NCBI GenBank assembly: GCA_025355585.1 | Contig: JANXZJ010000064.1 | Span: 1-64,000 of the forward strand | Source: Mariniphaga sp. | GTDB lineage: Bacteria; Bacteroidota; Bacteroidia; Bacteroidales; Prolixibacteraceae | Length of the DNA: 64,000 bases | Direction of reading: 5' to 3' | Part shown: positions 27,151 to 37,385 of the stretch, piece after piece | Numbering within the stretch: the stretch's first letter is position 1 | How the letters are laid out: every line of letters begins with the position of its first letter | Made by a program: the position numbers and the translations under genes | Notes under the pieces: model-generated | Databases searched by the model: none | Seen by the model: only the letters and a program-made list of their open reading frames with translations | Told to the model about the DNA's origin: nothing

Positions 27151-28475
27151 TGAACAACAATAACACCAACCTCCAAATCGCTCAGGACTGGCTTCGCAAT
27201 ATCATTGCCGGGAGCCTTCAATTACATACCAGGCAAAGCGAAAGCTTTGAGGTCAGTTTACTCGACTTTTACAAATCGGAAACTGGGTTATCGAAATTCA
27301 TTGAACAGTTTAACCCGAATTATGAGGAGTTTGTGATGATTCTTCTGACGATAGCACCGATGCTTCGCCCCGGGTTTTTCAATCAGATCATAGCCGAGTA
27401 CTTGCCCGCGGGTGGCGAGTTTCCCGAGTTTGGAGGAGTGAAAGGTCAAAACCACCGCGACTTACTTCCTACCGGCGAAACCGCTCAATTTATTCTTGCC
27501 GGTGACGACCTCGAAAAGCGGCTCGATGTACAGCGCATATTAAGCAATGACCATTGGTTCTCGAAGAAACACATTCTATGGCTTGAGCATGTGCCTGATG
27601 GTGAGCCTTTAATGAGCGGGAGATTGGTTCTCGATCCCGAAATTGTGGAGCAACTAACCACTGGAACTGTCAGCAAACCCCGTTTTAGTATTGATTTTCC
27701 GGCGGAATACATCGAAACCGAAATGGAATGGGAGGACCTCGTACTTCATCCAAAAACCCTGCACCAGATTAAGGAAATAGAGCATTGGATTGCTCACAAT
27801 CAAACCCTACTTCACGATTGGGGAATGAAAAAAAGGATAAAACCGGGATACCGTGCCTTGTTTTACGGACCTCCCGGCACAGGGAAGACCTTAACCGCAA
27901 CATTGCTTGGTAAATACACTGGCAAAGATGTTTACCGGATTGATTTGTCACGGGTAATTTCAAAATACATTGGTGAAACAGAGAAAAACCTTTCTCACCT
28001 GTTTGATAAAGCGGTGGATAAAAACTGGATCCTGTTCTTCGATGAAGCCGATGCGCTTTTCGGTAAAAGGACAGATATCCGCGATGCGCACGATAAATAC
28101 GCCAATCAGGAAGTTGCATACCTGTTGCAACGAATTGAATCTTACGACGGGCTTGTAATCCTGGCCACCAACCAGCGGGGCAATATTGACGATGCCTTTA
28201 CCAGACGTTTTCAGGCAATTATTCATTTCCCAATGCCAGGAATCGAAGAGCGGGAAGAAATATGGAAAAAAGCATTCCCTCCTCAGATTGAGATAGCCAC
28301 GGATATCAACTGGAATCAAATAGCAACCCGCTATGAACTTACTGGCGCAGGGATTATAAATGTAGCTCACTATTGTGCTGTAGAGGTACTTGCAATTAAG
28401 GTCTTTCGGCTAAGTCTTCAGCTGCTTGAAACAGCCATCATGCGGGAGTATATTAAGGAAGGCAAAGTTGTGTAG
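27150..28475 (+). CDS. AAA+ ATPase (Pvc15-like) of eCIS
   Basis: Walker A GPPGTGKT, Walker B ILFFDEADALFG, sensor region LATNQRGNIDDAFTRRF; TAATG overlap start. Confidence 0.93.
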   Translation: MNNNNTNLQIAQDWLRNIIAGSLQLHTRQSESFEVSLLDFYKSETGLSKFIEQFNPNYEEFVMILLTIAPMLRPGFFNQIIAEYLPAGGEFPEFGGVKGQNHRDLLPTGETAQFILAGDDLEKRLDVQRILSNDHWFSKKHILWLEHVPDGEPLMSGRLVLDPEIVEQLTTGTVSKPRFSIDFPAEYIETEMEWEDLVLHPKTLHQIKEIEHWIAHNQTLLHDWGMKKRIKPGYRALFYGPPGTGKTLTATLLGKYTGKDVYRIDLSRVISKYIGETEKNLSHLFDKAVDKNWILFFDEADALFGKRTDIRDAHDKYANQEVAYLLQRIESYDGLVILATNQRGNIDDAFTRRFQAIIHFPMPGIEEREEIWKKAFPPQIEIATDINWNQIATRYELTGAGIINVAHYCAVEVLAIKVFRLSLQLLETAIMREYIKEGKVV

Positions 28476-28829
28476 TATTGTTTCATACTTTGCAGTTAAA
28501 GAATCATCATCCTTCAACAGTGACGATCTAGTCAAAATTTAATCCTAATTGTCTTAACTTGTTTCATATCTTACGAATGCCCAATGACTGCTCTTGCTGG
28601 ATTCAAAGTTATATTAATACAATATTTCTTAATGATGGCCGCAAAGTAGGATGTAATCATTTTTAAGTAGTAGATAAACAAGGAAATAATATAAGCGGCG
28701 GGAATGTTGAATTCTAAATATTGATTAAATATCTTCTTGTTTAAGTTTTTGTTTTATTATTTTTGATCCAGATAAGTTGCCAGGCTATTTATGGTCCTTC
28801 AATAATTAAACTACTAACATTCTAAAATT

Positions 28830-29735
28830 ATGTATCTCAATCGAATTGCAGTCGTTGGAAGCAGTAATACCGACATGGTAATTAAGACCTCGAAATTGCC
28901 TGTTCCGGGCGAGACCATTTTGGGAGGAGAATTTTTCATGAATGCTGGTGGAAAAGGTGCGAACCAGGCGGTCGCTGCTGCACGATTGGGCGGAAATGTG
29001 ACTTTTATTGCCAAAACCGGCGACGATGTATTTGGAAAGCAGACACGGCAATTATTTGCGAATGAAAATATCAACACCGATTACCTGGTCATGGATCCGG
29101 GACACCCTTCTGGGGTCGCTTTGATTACGGTGGATGCAAAAGGTGAGAATTGTATCGTAGTCGCGCCGGGATCAAACAATTATCTTCTTAATGACGATAT
29201 TGATCAGGCACGTGACGAGATTCTCCGGTCTGAGATTGTGTTAATGCAACTTGAAATTCCCCTTGAAACGGTTGAATATGTTGCAAATATTGCTTTTGAG
29301 GCTGGTAAAAGGGTGATTCTGAATCCCGCGCCTGCCTTGCAGATCACCGATGAGCTTCTGGCTAAACTTTACATGATCACTCCCAACGAAACAGAGGCTG
29401 AACTGATCTCCGGCATAACTGTAAGAGATGTTGATTCAGCAACTTTGGCTGCCCGTAATCTTTATGATCGCGGTGTTAAAGTGGTCATCATCACCTTAGG
29501 GAGCAAAGGTGCGTTGCTTTTCACCGGCAAAGAAGCAAAACTGATTCAATCACCTAAAGTAAAGGCCATAGATACAACAGCCGCAGGAGATGTGTTTAAC
29601 GGCGCGATTGCGGTCGCGATTTCTGAGGGTTTGGAACTCGGGAAAGCAGTGGAATTTGCCTGTAAAGCTGCAGCCATCTCCGTGACCAGAATGGGAGCAC
29701 AGGCTTCGGCTCCCTTCAGGAAGGAAATAAAATAA
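28830..29735 (+). CDS. rbsK: Ribokinase
   Basis: PfkB family: GSSNTDMVIKTSKLPVPGETILGGEFFMNAGGKGANQAVAAARLGG...DTTAAGDVFNGA. Confidence 0.92.
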   Translation: MYLNRIAVVGSSNTDMVIKTSKLPVPGETILGGEFFMNAGGKGANQAVAAARLGGNVTFIAKTGDDVFGKQTRQLFANENINTDYLVMDPGHPSGVALITVDAKGENCIVVAPGSNNYLLNDDIDQARDEILRSEIVLMQLEIPLETVEYVANIAFEAGKRVILNPAPALQITDELLAKLYMITPNETEAELISGITVRDVDSATLAARNLYDRGVKVVIITLGSKGALLFTGKEAKLIQSPKVKAIDTTAAGDVFNGAIAVAISEGLELGKAVEFACKAAAISVTRMGAQASAPFRKEIK

Positions 29736-29774
29736 ATCAAAAAAATAAAATCAGTAACTTTTAAATCATTCAAG

Positions 29775-31388
29775 ATGAGAGGAAACCTATTAAAATTATT
29801 TGTTCTGGTCTTTGCAAATGCAATTATTTCTTGCGGACAAAAAACTGAAAAAGCGATCACTGATGTACGATCCATCCCGACAGATGTGCTAAAAGATAAG
29901 ATTGCCGGTGGCTGGGCAGGTAAGATGATTGGAGTAACCTACGGTGCTCCTACCGAGTTCAGGGCACTGACGAAAACTTTTGATGACACAATCAAATGGG
30001 TACCAGCTGATGTAAAAGGTTCCATATGGCAGGATGACCTCTACGTCCAGCTTACGTTTTTGGAGACCATGGATGAATTTGGAATTGAAGCACCAGCAAA
30101 GAAATTTCAGGAGCTTTTTGCCAAATCGGGTTACCAACTGTGGCACGCAAACGTACAGGCCCGTAAAAATTATTTTGATAGTATTTTCCCTCCTCAATCG
30201 GGTCACCCCGATTACAACCTTCATGCGGATGATATTGATTTTCAGATTGAAGCCGACTATATTGGATTTATGTGTCCCGGAATGCCCCAAACCGCCAATA
30301 AAATTGCCGATAAAATAGGCCATATTATGAATTACGGCGATGGCGTTTACGGTGGTGTTTTTGTTGGCGCCCTCTATTCTGAAGCTTATTTCGAAAGCAA
30401 CATTCGTAAACTGGTTGATAAAGCGTTACTTTCAATTCCTTCTGAAAGCGATTATTCCAAAATTGTGAAGGATGTTATTATTTTACACAACCAATATCCA
30501 ACCGATTGGCATGCAGCGTGGAAAGAATTGGAAGCGAAATGGGGAAGTGTTCATATTTGTGACGCTGGTGCAAAGTTTAATATTGATGCCAAACTGAATG
30601 GTGCCTATGTTGTGATGGGTTTACTTTATGGTGAAGGAGATCCACAGAAAACGCTCGAAATTACTACTCGTTGTGGTCAGGATTCAGATTGTAATCCGTC
30701 GAATGCAATGGCCGTTCTTGGTGTGATTAAAGGATTTAAGGGATTACCACAAGCATATAGAGAAGCCGTTCAGGCAATGGGTGATTCTCTTTTTATCAAT
30801 ACCAACTATTCTTTCAATAAGGCAGTTAACCAGACATTAAAATATGCAAAAGATCTTGCTGTACAAAATGGCGGTGCTGCAACAGACACTGAATTAAAGA
30901 TTAAAGTACAGACTGCACAGTCTTTTGCGCTCGAAGTAGCTTTCCCTAAGCTGGTTTTTGATCGTAGTGCAAGCGTTTTTGAGAAAGGAGGATGGGATTT
31001 TAAAGGAAATTGGGCAACATATAAACCGAAAAATGCACAGGCGATGTTCAGCTCAAAAGCTGGAGATGAAGCCATATTTACATTTGAAGGGACAGGCGTT
31101 TCAATTGTCGGCAATTGGTTCAAAGACTGCGGTAAAGCGGATATTTTTGTCGATGGTGTAATGAAAAGAACGATTGACGGGTATTTTGGTTTTGCAAATC
31201 AGACCCATACCGACATGAATTTATACCATATCACCAACCTTCCGGAGGGAAAACATATTGTAAGGGTGGTGGTTAAAGGAGAGAAACGACCTGAGGCCAC
31301 GGCAGCAAATCTTTACCTTTCCAAAGCGGTTGTATTCAAAACAGCCGATAAAAAAAACGAAAACTTTAAGTTTTCATTTCAAAAGTAA
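29775..31388 (+). CDS. ADP-ribosylglycohydrolase family lipoprotein with C-terminal accessory (carbohydrate-binding-like) domain
   Basis: Lipobox-like IISC; IAGGWAGKMIGVTYGAPTEF, WQDDLYVQL, TTRCGQDSDCNPSNAMAVLG; extra ~130-aa beta-rich C-terminus. Confidence 0.85.
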   Translation: MRGNLLKLFVLVFANAIISCGQKTEKAITDVRSIPTDVLKDKIAGGWAGKMIGVTYGAPTEFRALTKTFDDTIKWVPADVKGSIWQDDLYVQLTFLETMDEFGIEAPAKKFQELFAKSGYQLWHANVQARKNYFDSIFPPQSGHPDYNLHADDIDFQIEADYIGFMCPGMPQTANKIADKIGHIMNYGDGVYGGVFVGALYSEAYFESNIRKLVDKALLSIPSESDYSKIVKDVIILHNQYPTDWHAAWKELEAKWGSVHICDAGAKFNIDAKLNGAYVVMGLLYGEGDPQKTLEITTRCGQDSDCNPSNAMAVLGVIKGFKGLPQAYREAVQAMGDSLFINTNYSFNKAVNQTLKYAKDLAVQNGGAATDTELKIKVQTAQSFALEVAFPKLVFDRSASVFEKGGWDFKGNWATYKPKNAQAMFSSKAGDEAIFTFEGTGVSIVGNWFKDCGKADIFVDGVMKRTIDGYFGFANQTHTDMNLYHITNLPEGKHIVRVVVKGEKRPEATAANLYLSKAVVFKTADKKNENFKFSFQK

Positions 31389-31499
31389 TCCGGAATTAAA
31401 ATGAAATAACCCCATTGCATTACGTGAGTATGGGATTCTTCCTTGCCCGGTTAAGTGATTTTCTATATTGCAACAATCTGAAATTTAATAAATTATTCA

Positions 31500-32504
31500 A
31501 TGAATTTAAAATTGGTTCTTAGTTTATTGTCGTCGGTTTGCCTCTTGTTTTTAGTTGCTTGTCAACCACAGAAACCAATGCTTGTGGGACCTGTGAAAAT
31601 CATTTTCGACAGCGATATGGGCCCTGATTACGATGATGTGGGTGCTTTAACGTTGTTGCATGCGTTTGCTGATAGCGGGAAAGCGGAGATTCTTGCCACA
31701 ATGGCTTCCAACAAATATGATTTGGTGGCACCATGCCTCGATGTGATCAATACTTACTACGGACGTCCGGCTATTCCTGTCGGATCGCCAAAAACGCATG
31801 GCGTAAATATAGGATGCAGTCAGCATTGGACCGATTCCCTGGTAGCTAATTATCCCCATAAGATTGTTTCAGCATCTCAGGCTGAGGATGCTACGATTCT
31901 TTACAGGAGAATTCTGGCTTCGCAGCCAGATACATCCGTCGTAATTGTTACAGTCGGTTTTCTGACCAATCTGAATGACTTGTTGCTTTCACAACCCGAT
32001 TCCATTTCTCCATTAAACGGGAATGACCTGGTCATTAAAAAGGTTAAGAGATTGGTGTCGATGGCAGGTATATTTCCTGAAGGGTCGGAATTTAATGTAA
32101 GGGAAGATTCAACCTCGTCAAAATATGTTTTTGATCACTGGCCTACACGGCTTGTTTTGAGCGGATTTGAGATTGGAAATAAAATACTAACCGGAAAGAA
32201 GTTGATAAGCAGCAATTTGAAAAGTCCGTCAAGAATGGCTTTTGGCATAGCAATTCCGTTATCGGAGGCAGATAAAAACGGACGTCAAAGCTGGGATCAG
32301 ACAGCCGTTTTAACTGCAGTAAAAGGCGCATCATTTGCTTTTAATGAAGTGAAGGGGCAGATTCTGGTTGATCCTTCTGGATTCAACCATTGGAAAAACA
32401 GAAAAGATGGATTACACACTTATCTCGTCTTTAAAAAGTCGCCCGAAGCGCTTTCTGAACTGATTGAGAGCTATATGATGCATGAACCGGTAGCTAAAAA
32501 ATAA
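31500..32504 (+). CDS. Nucleoside hydrolase (IUNH family) lipoprotein
   Basis: LLFLVACQ lipobox; KIIFDSDMGPDYDDVGALTLLHAFADSG = DxDxxxDD IUNH motif. Confidence 0.9.
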   Translation: MNLKLVLSLLSSVCLLFLVACQPQKPMLVGPVKIIFDSDMGPDYDDVGALTLLHAFADSGKAEILATMASNKYDLVAPCLDVINTYYGRPAIPVGSPKTHGVNIGCSQHWTDSLVANYPHKIVSASQAEDATILYRRILASQPDTSVVIVTVGFLTNLNDLLLSQPDSISPLNGNDLVIKKVKRLVSMAGIFPEGSEFNVREDSTSSKYVFDHWPTRLVLSGFEIGNKILTGKKLISSNLKSPSRMAFGIAIPLSEADKNGRQSWDQTAVLTAVKGASFAFNEVKGQILVDPSGFNHWKNRKDGLHTYLVFKKSPEALSELIESYMMHEPVAKK

Positions 32505-32544
32505 AATACCTTTAATATTCAATATCAAACTAACAACTAAAAAC

Positions 32545-33543
32545 ATGTACATTGTTGAAAGTTATTCAGTTGCCGTAATCCTTACCGTGATTACGATGTT
32601 GTGTTGGGGATCGTGGGCCAATACCCAGAAGCTGGCAGCAAAGACCTGGCGTTTCGAATTGTTTTATTGGGATTACGTCCTTGGGATTCTCCTTTTTTCG
32701 TTGATCCTGGGTTTTTCATTGGGAAGTACTGGAAGCATCGGGATGGGTTTTGTCGAAAATCTAAAGCAGGCACAGTGGTCAAGCGTCTCAAGTGCATTGG
32801 CTGGCGGAGTAATCTTTAACCTTGCCAATATCCTGATCGTTGCCGCCATTGCTATTGCCGGAATGTCAGTCGCATTCCCGGTTGGAATTGGCATTGCGTT
32901 GGTACTGGGTGTAATCATCAACTATTTTGCAGCGCCACAGGGAAATGCACTTCAGTTGTTCGGCGGAGTGTCATTGGTTACCATCGCTATTATACTTGAT
33001 GCACTGGCTTATCGCAAAAAAGCAGCACAAAACCAGAAGGTTCCTACCAATGGGATCGTTCTTTCTGTTGTTGGCGGTGTTTTAATGGCGTTGTTCTATC
33101 GTTTTGTGGCCAGCTCAATGGCAACAAATCTGGCAAACCCCGAAGCGGGCATGTTGACACCCTACACGGCTGTTTTTATCTTTGCAATTGGAATTTTAAT
33201 CAGCAATTTCCTGTTTAATACCATATTGATGAAGAAACCATTCGAAGGAACACCAGTCACTTATTCTCAATATTTTAAGGGAAGTTTTAAAGAACATCTC
33301 ACAGGTATTTTAGGTGGAATGATCTGGTGCATTGGGATGTCACTAAGTATTATTGCTGCCGGTAAAGCCGGATTTGCGATCTCATACGGGTTGGGTCAGG
33401 GCGCAACATTAATTGCAGCACTATGGGGCGTATTCATCTGGAAGGAATTTAAGAACGCTCCTAAAGGGGTGAATACGTTGTTGACAATGATGTTCTTACT
33501 CTTTGTGGGTGGCCTTGGATTGATTATTTTGGCTGGAAGTTAA
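32545..33543 (+). CDS. GRP-family sugar transporter (RbsU/GlcU-like)
   Basis: ~10 TM segments; CWGSWANTQKL...; gene context with ribokinase. Confidence 0.75.
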   Translation: MYIVESYSVAVILTVITMLCWGSWANTQKLAAKTWRFELFYWDYVLGILLFSLILGFSLGSTGSIGMGFVENLKQAQWSSVSSALAGGVIFNLANILIVAAIAIAGMSVAFPVGIGIALVLGVIINYFAAPQGNALQLFGGVSLVTIAIILDALAYRKKAAQNQKVPTNGIVLSVVGGVLMALFYRFVASSMATNLANPEAGMLTPYTAVFIFAIGILISNFLFNTILMKKPFEGTPVTYSQYFKGSFKEHLTGILGGMIWCIGMSLSIIAAGKAGFAISYGLGQGATLIAALWGVFIWKEFKNAPKGVNTLLTMMFLLFVGGLGLIILAGS

Positions 33544-33606
33544 TTGTAATTTGGTTTACAAAACCGGGTTGCGTAAGTTTGAGGGTTCAACCAAACTATT
33601 TTCATT

Positions 33607-35502
33607 ATGAGGTTTTTGTTGCCCGTTTTGGCGTTTCATCTTTTTGTTGTTTTCAGCTCCTTCGGGGTTGAGGTGAAGACTTTCAGTCCTGATAAGAAGA
33701 ACCTGGTACTCGTTAAACTGAACCCTGAGAAGGACAATTCACTGTTTTATTCGGTTGCAAATCAGGAAAATATTATCATTGCAGATTCACCGCTTGGAAT
33801 GACTTTCGAAAATCAGGAGCCATTTCAGGCCGGACTGCAGATCGTTTCTGCACAAAAGAAAGAAGTTAACGAGCCATGGAAACCTGTTTATGGAGAGCGA
33901 AACCAATATTCCAATCATTATAACGAGACCTCCATCAATCTTAAAACGGTTAAAAAACCGTTCAGAAGCTTTTCAGTTATTGTCAGGGCATATAATGAAG
34001 GAGTTGCCTTCCGTTATATTGTTCCGACTGATCATCCGCTGACCATTACAAGCGAGTTGACAGGTTTTCAGTTTAAAAAGGATTACACGTCGTGGATTGC
34101 AGGAAAGGCGCAGGCAAAATATCTGAAAGGAACGGTTAGCAAAACCGGCAAAGGATGCGAACGACCATACGTGATCGAAATAGCCGAAAACAAATATATT
34201 GCGCTTGGTGAAGCTGCCCTTACCGATCATGCAAGGATGAAATTCGACCGGTCGGAAAAAAATTCGCTGTTGTTATTGGCCGCCCTCGACAGCAAAGTGG
34301 TGTATAAATCATCCTTCACAACACCCTGGCGGTATGTAATGATTGCTGATTCGCCGGGCAAATTACTCGAGCAAAATAGTTTTATCTTCAATCTGAATGA
34401 ACCATCATCAATTCAGAATACTTCATGGATTAAACCCGGTAAAGTAATCCGCGAAGTAACGCTTACAACCGAAGGGGGGAAAGCGTGCATCGATTTTGCG
34501 GCACGTCACAATATTTCGTATTTTGAATTTGATGCTGGCTGGTATGGACCTGAGAATAATACGGCATCTGATGCCACCACGGTTACTGTCGATCCTGCAC
34601 GTTCTCCGGGACCGCTGGCATTACAGGAGGTTATTCAGTATGGCAAACAAAAGGGCGTCGGAATCATTCTGTATGTGAATCAGAAAGCATTATCGAAACA
34701 GCTTGATACGATCCTTCCGCTTTTTCAATCGTGGGGAATAAAAGGTGTTAAATATGGTTTTGTCGATGTTGGGTCACAAGATAATACGGTATGGCTTCAT
34801 CAGGCAATCCGCAAGGCGGCAGACCATCAGATCATGCTCGATATTCACGACGAATACCGGCCTACTGGTTATTCGCGTACATATCCAAATCTCCTGACGC
34901 AGGAAGGAATTAGAGGCGACGAAGAGAGTCCTGAGAACCAACATGTATTGATTACAATGTTCACGCGGATGCTTGCTGGTGCCGGTGATCACACGAACTG
35001 TTACTTTGCCCCTCGTGTGGAGGAGAAAATGGGTTCGCATGTTTCTCAAATGGCCAAGGCAATCTGCATCTACAGTCCATGGCAGTTCCTTTACTGGTAC
35101 GATCGTCCCGAAAATTCGCCTCGCAATAAAGGTGTTGCGGGCCCGACAGTTCCGGTGATTTCAGAGATTCCTGATCTTTCATTTTACGATAGTTTACCTA
35201 CTATCTGGGATGACACCAAAGTTTTGGAAGGAAAGATCGGGGAATTTGGAACGATTGCACGGAAAAACGGAGACTTTTGGTTTGTCGGATCATTGACCGA
35301 TCAGCCAAGGAACTTGTCAATCAGCATGAATTTCCTGGAAAAAGGTGCAAAATACGAGGCAACCATCTACGCCGATGATTCTACAATGAATACGCCGACG
35401 AAAGTGAAAATCACGAAACAGTCAGTAACATCGTCCAGTCTACTTTCTTTTGATTTAAAAGCTAAAAACGGTTTGGCGATTGTTCTGAAAAAGGCTCAAT
35501 GA
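33607..35502 (+). CDS. Glycoside hydrolase family 97 protein
   Basis: PLGMTFENQEPF, YFEFDAGWYGPENN, GVKYGFVDVGSQD, LTQEGIRGDEESPEN, GAGDHTNCYF typical GH97. Confidence 0.9.
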   Translation: MRFLLPVLAFHLFVVFSSFGVEVKTFSPDKKNLVLVKLNPEKDNSLFYSVANQENIIIADSPLGMTFENQEPFQAGLQIVSAQKKEVNEPWKPVYGERNQYSNHYNETSINLKTVKKPFRSFSVIVRAYNEGVAFRYIVPTDHPLTITSELTGFQFKKDYTSWIAGKAQAKYLKGTVSKTGKGCERPYVIEIAENKYIALGEAALTDHARMKFDRSEKNSLLLLAALDSKVVYKSSFTTPWRYVMIADSPGKLLEQNSFIFNLNEPSSIQNTSWIKPGKVIREVTLTTEGGKACIDFAARHNISYFEFDAGWYGPENNTASDATTVTVDPARSPGPLALQEVIQYGKQKGVGIILYVNQKALSKQLDTILPLFQSWGIKGVKYGFVDVGSQDNTVWLHQAIRKAADHQIMLDIHDEYRPTGYSRTYPNLLTQEGIRGDEESPENQHVLITMFTRMLAGAGDHTNCYFAPRVEEKMGSHVSQMAKAICIYSPWQFLYWYDRPENSPRNKGVAGPTVPVISEIPDLSFYDSLPTIWDDTKVLEGKIGEFGTIARKNGDFWFVGSLTDQPRNLSISMNFLEKGAKYEATIYADDSTMNTPTKVKITKQSVTSSSLLSFDLKAKNGLAIVLKKAQ

Positions 35503-35550
35503 CTACCGTAACTTTCGTTCACAGATTTTTAAAATGATAAACTTAGATGA

Positions 35551-36450
35551 TTAATCATGGCATACAGTAACTCCAAGTTCTTCGAGTTCGCGAATCTGGG
35601 TGATTGGTACTTTATTGCCTGAAATATTGCATGTTTCAAGTTCCGGCAGATCATATAGCGGCGATATATCATCAATCTGGTTATTTGAAAGGTCGACGGT
35701 CTTAAGTTTCAGAAGATTACTTAAAGCATCAATATAGCCAATTTTATTATCAGAAAGATTCAAGTCTTCTATCGAAGATAGACCAAACAGTGGGGAAATA
35801 TCTGTGATTGAATTCAACGATAAGTCAACCGTTACTGCATTGGTGCAGTATTCAATTCCATCAAGATCGTCGATTTCGCTTTCCATCAGTTCAATCTCAT
35901 CCCAGTCTTCAAAATACCATGATGGAATTTCAGTTGTTGTATTACCATAGTTTCTGATCTTTACTGCTTCATAAAAGGAGTAATCAGATTTCGATACTTT
36001 GGTCTTTCGTGTTGAATGTTTTGGTGGTGCAGCATCGGTGAAATAACTGAAGCCGGTGGTATCTGCATCCCATTCGTATTCGACGGAGTAGTCGATATCT
36101 TCGTAATTATCCAGAATCTTCGAAATCTCCTCAATATCCTGTATAACAAGAACATGCTCCAGCCGAAGGAGCCTCGTATGATTTTTTGAAGCTAAATAAT
36201 GTTCCAGTTCATTGTGATAGTATTGAATTCTGTCGGGATGGTAAAGCATGATCAGTTTCGAAAAGCCCTTTTTATCTTCGCCGATCTCAATTGTTACCCA
36301 TTCAGTAATCATTCCGGCAATCTTCTTCAACTGATCGTATTGTTTTTCTGTATAAAGCCTGATCAGGTTGCGCGAAATTTTATTCAGGTTTGCCTCCGTA
36401 TAGGCTTCCTTCAATTGTTGATGCAGTAGGTTGTATTCCTTTGTTGACAT
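35551..36450 (-). CDS. Leucine-rich-repeat protein
   Basis: C-terminal LRRs: VDLSLNSITDISPLFGLSSIEDLNLSDNKIGYIDALSNLLKLKTVDLSNNQIDDISPL. Confidence 0.8.
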   Translation of the reverse strand: MSTKEYNLLHQQLKEAYTEANLNKISRNLIRLYTEKQYDQLKKIAGMITEWVTIEIGEDKKGFSKLIMLYHPDRIQYYHNELEHYLASKNHTRLLRLEHVLVIQDIEEISKILDNYEDIDYSVEYEWDADTTGFSYFTDAAPPKHSTRKTKVSKSDYSFYEAVKIRNYGNTTTEIPSWYFEDWDEIELMESEIDDLDGIEYCTNAVTVDLSLNSITDISPLFGLSSIEDLNLSDNKIGYIDALSNLLKLKTVDLSNNQIDDISPLYDLPELETCNISGNKVPITQIRELEELGVTVCHD

Positions 36451-36653
36451 CTCTTTTTAAATGTGTTTTTTGAAACATGTTCCTCTTTGCGTGGAAATCA
36501 ATCATTGGATTGTTTATTGGAAGTAAAGATACCAGGTATTCTTCATTTCGGAAAACCATTTGAACAGGAATAAGCTGGTTCATTCTGAAGAATACTTTAG
36601 CGTATATTAAAAAGCTTCAGTAGTTTTGTGTGATTAAAGTTAAAACTCATCAG

Positions 36654-37334
36654 ATGGCTAAAGCAGAAGAATATTCACGGTCAGATCACGAGCTGTTTGC
36701 CGTTAAAGTGATTGAGAATGTTGAAATTTCGCCGGATGTCTTTCTTATTTCCTGGCGGCAAATCGGGGTATTTATTCCTGGGCAGGTTGTGAAAGTCGCT
36801 GTTAACCGGTTGCAACCACCACGCATCTACAGCGTTTGCTGCGGCAACATCGAAGAAAAAATCAATATACTTTTCAACATAAAGGAGGATGGATACCTTA
36901 CTCCGAAACTGGCAGCAGCTATTCCGGGTGATGAACTGTTAGTTTCAAAACCCTATGGCAGCTTTCGTGGAGATCATTCGCCTGCCTTCTGGATTGCCAC
37001 AGGCACCGGTATTGCACCATTTTACAGCATGTTCCAGTCGGGATTGTCCGATCATAAGATTTTGATTCACGGAGCCAGAACGCTCAATCAGTTTCATTTC
37101 GAAGACGAATTGGAATGGGCCATGGGAGATAATTATATACGGTGTTGTTCCAGGGAATCGTCGTGCAATGTCTTTCCCGGACGGATCACCAACTATCTTT
37201 TAGAGACGAATCATTTCCCAAAAGATTATAAATACTACCTTTGCGGCAAATCGTTGATGGTGGTCGAAGTGCGTGATCTTTTGATATCCAAAGGAATACC
37301 GTATGAAAATATTTTCGCCGAGATCTATTTTTAA
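36654..37334 (+). CDS. Ferredoxin reductase-like FAD/NAD(P)-binding oxidoreductase (alternative start 36630)
   Basis: PGQVVKVAV, RIYSVCCG, WIATGTGIAPFYSMFQ. Confidence 0.8.
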   Translation: MAKAEEYSRSDHELFAVKVIENVEISPDVFLISWRQIGVFIPGQVVKVAVNRLQPPRIYSVCCGNIEEKINILFNIKEDGYLTPKLAAAIPGDELLVSKPYGSFRGDHSPAFWIATGTGIAPFYSMFQSGLSDHKILIHGARTLNQFHFEDELEWAMGDNYIRCCSRESSCNVFPGRITNYLLETNHFPKDYKYYLCGKSLMVVEVRDLLISKGIPYENIFAEIYF

Positions 37335-37385
37335 GCCGTCAGCAATTCAAATTCAAAATATTTTCAATTATAAAACGGAGTGGAG

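Noticed and set aside
1060-28475. Prophage or T6SS interpretation
   Set aside because: No terminase, portal, capsid or integrase genes, and no TssJLM membrane complex; DUF4255, DUF4157 and AAA ATPase point to eCIS
28476-28829. Possible promoter (tatttttg at 28758-28765, Bacteroidota -7-like) upstream of rbsK
   Set aside because: No convincing -33 element at the right spacing; too weak to annotate in AT-rich DNA
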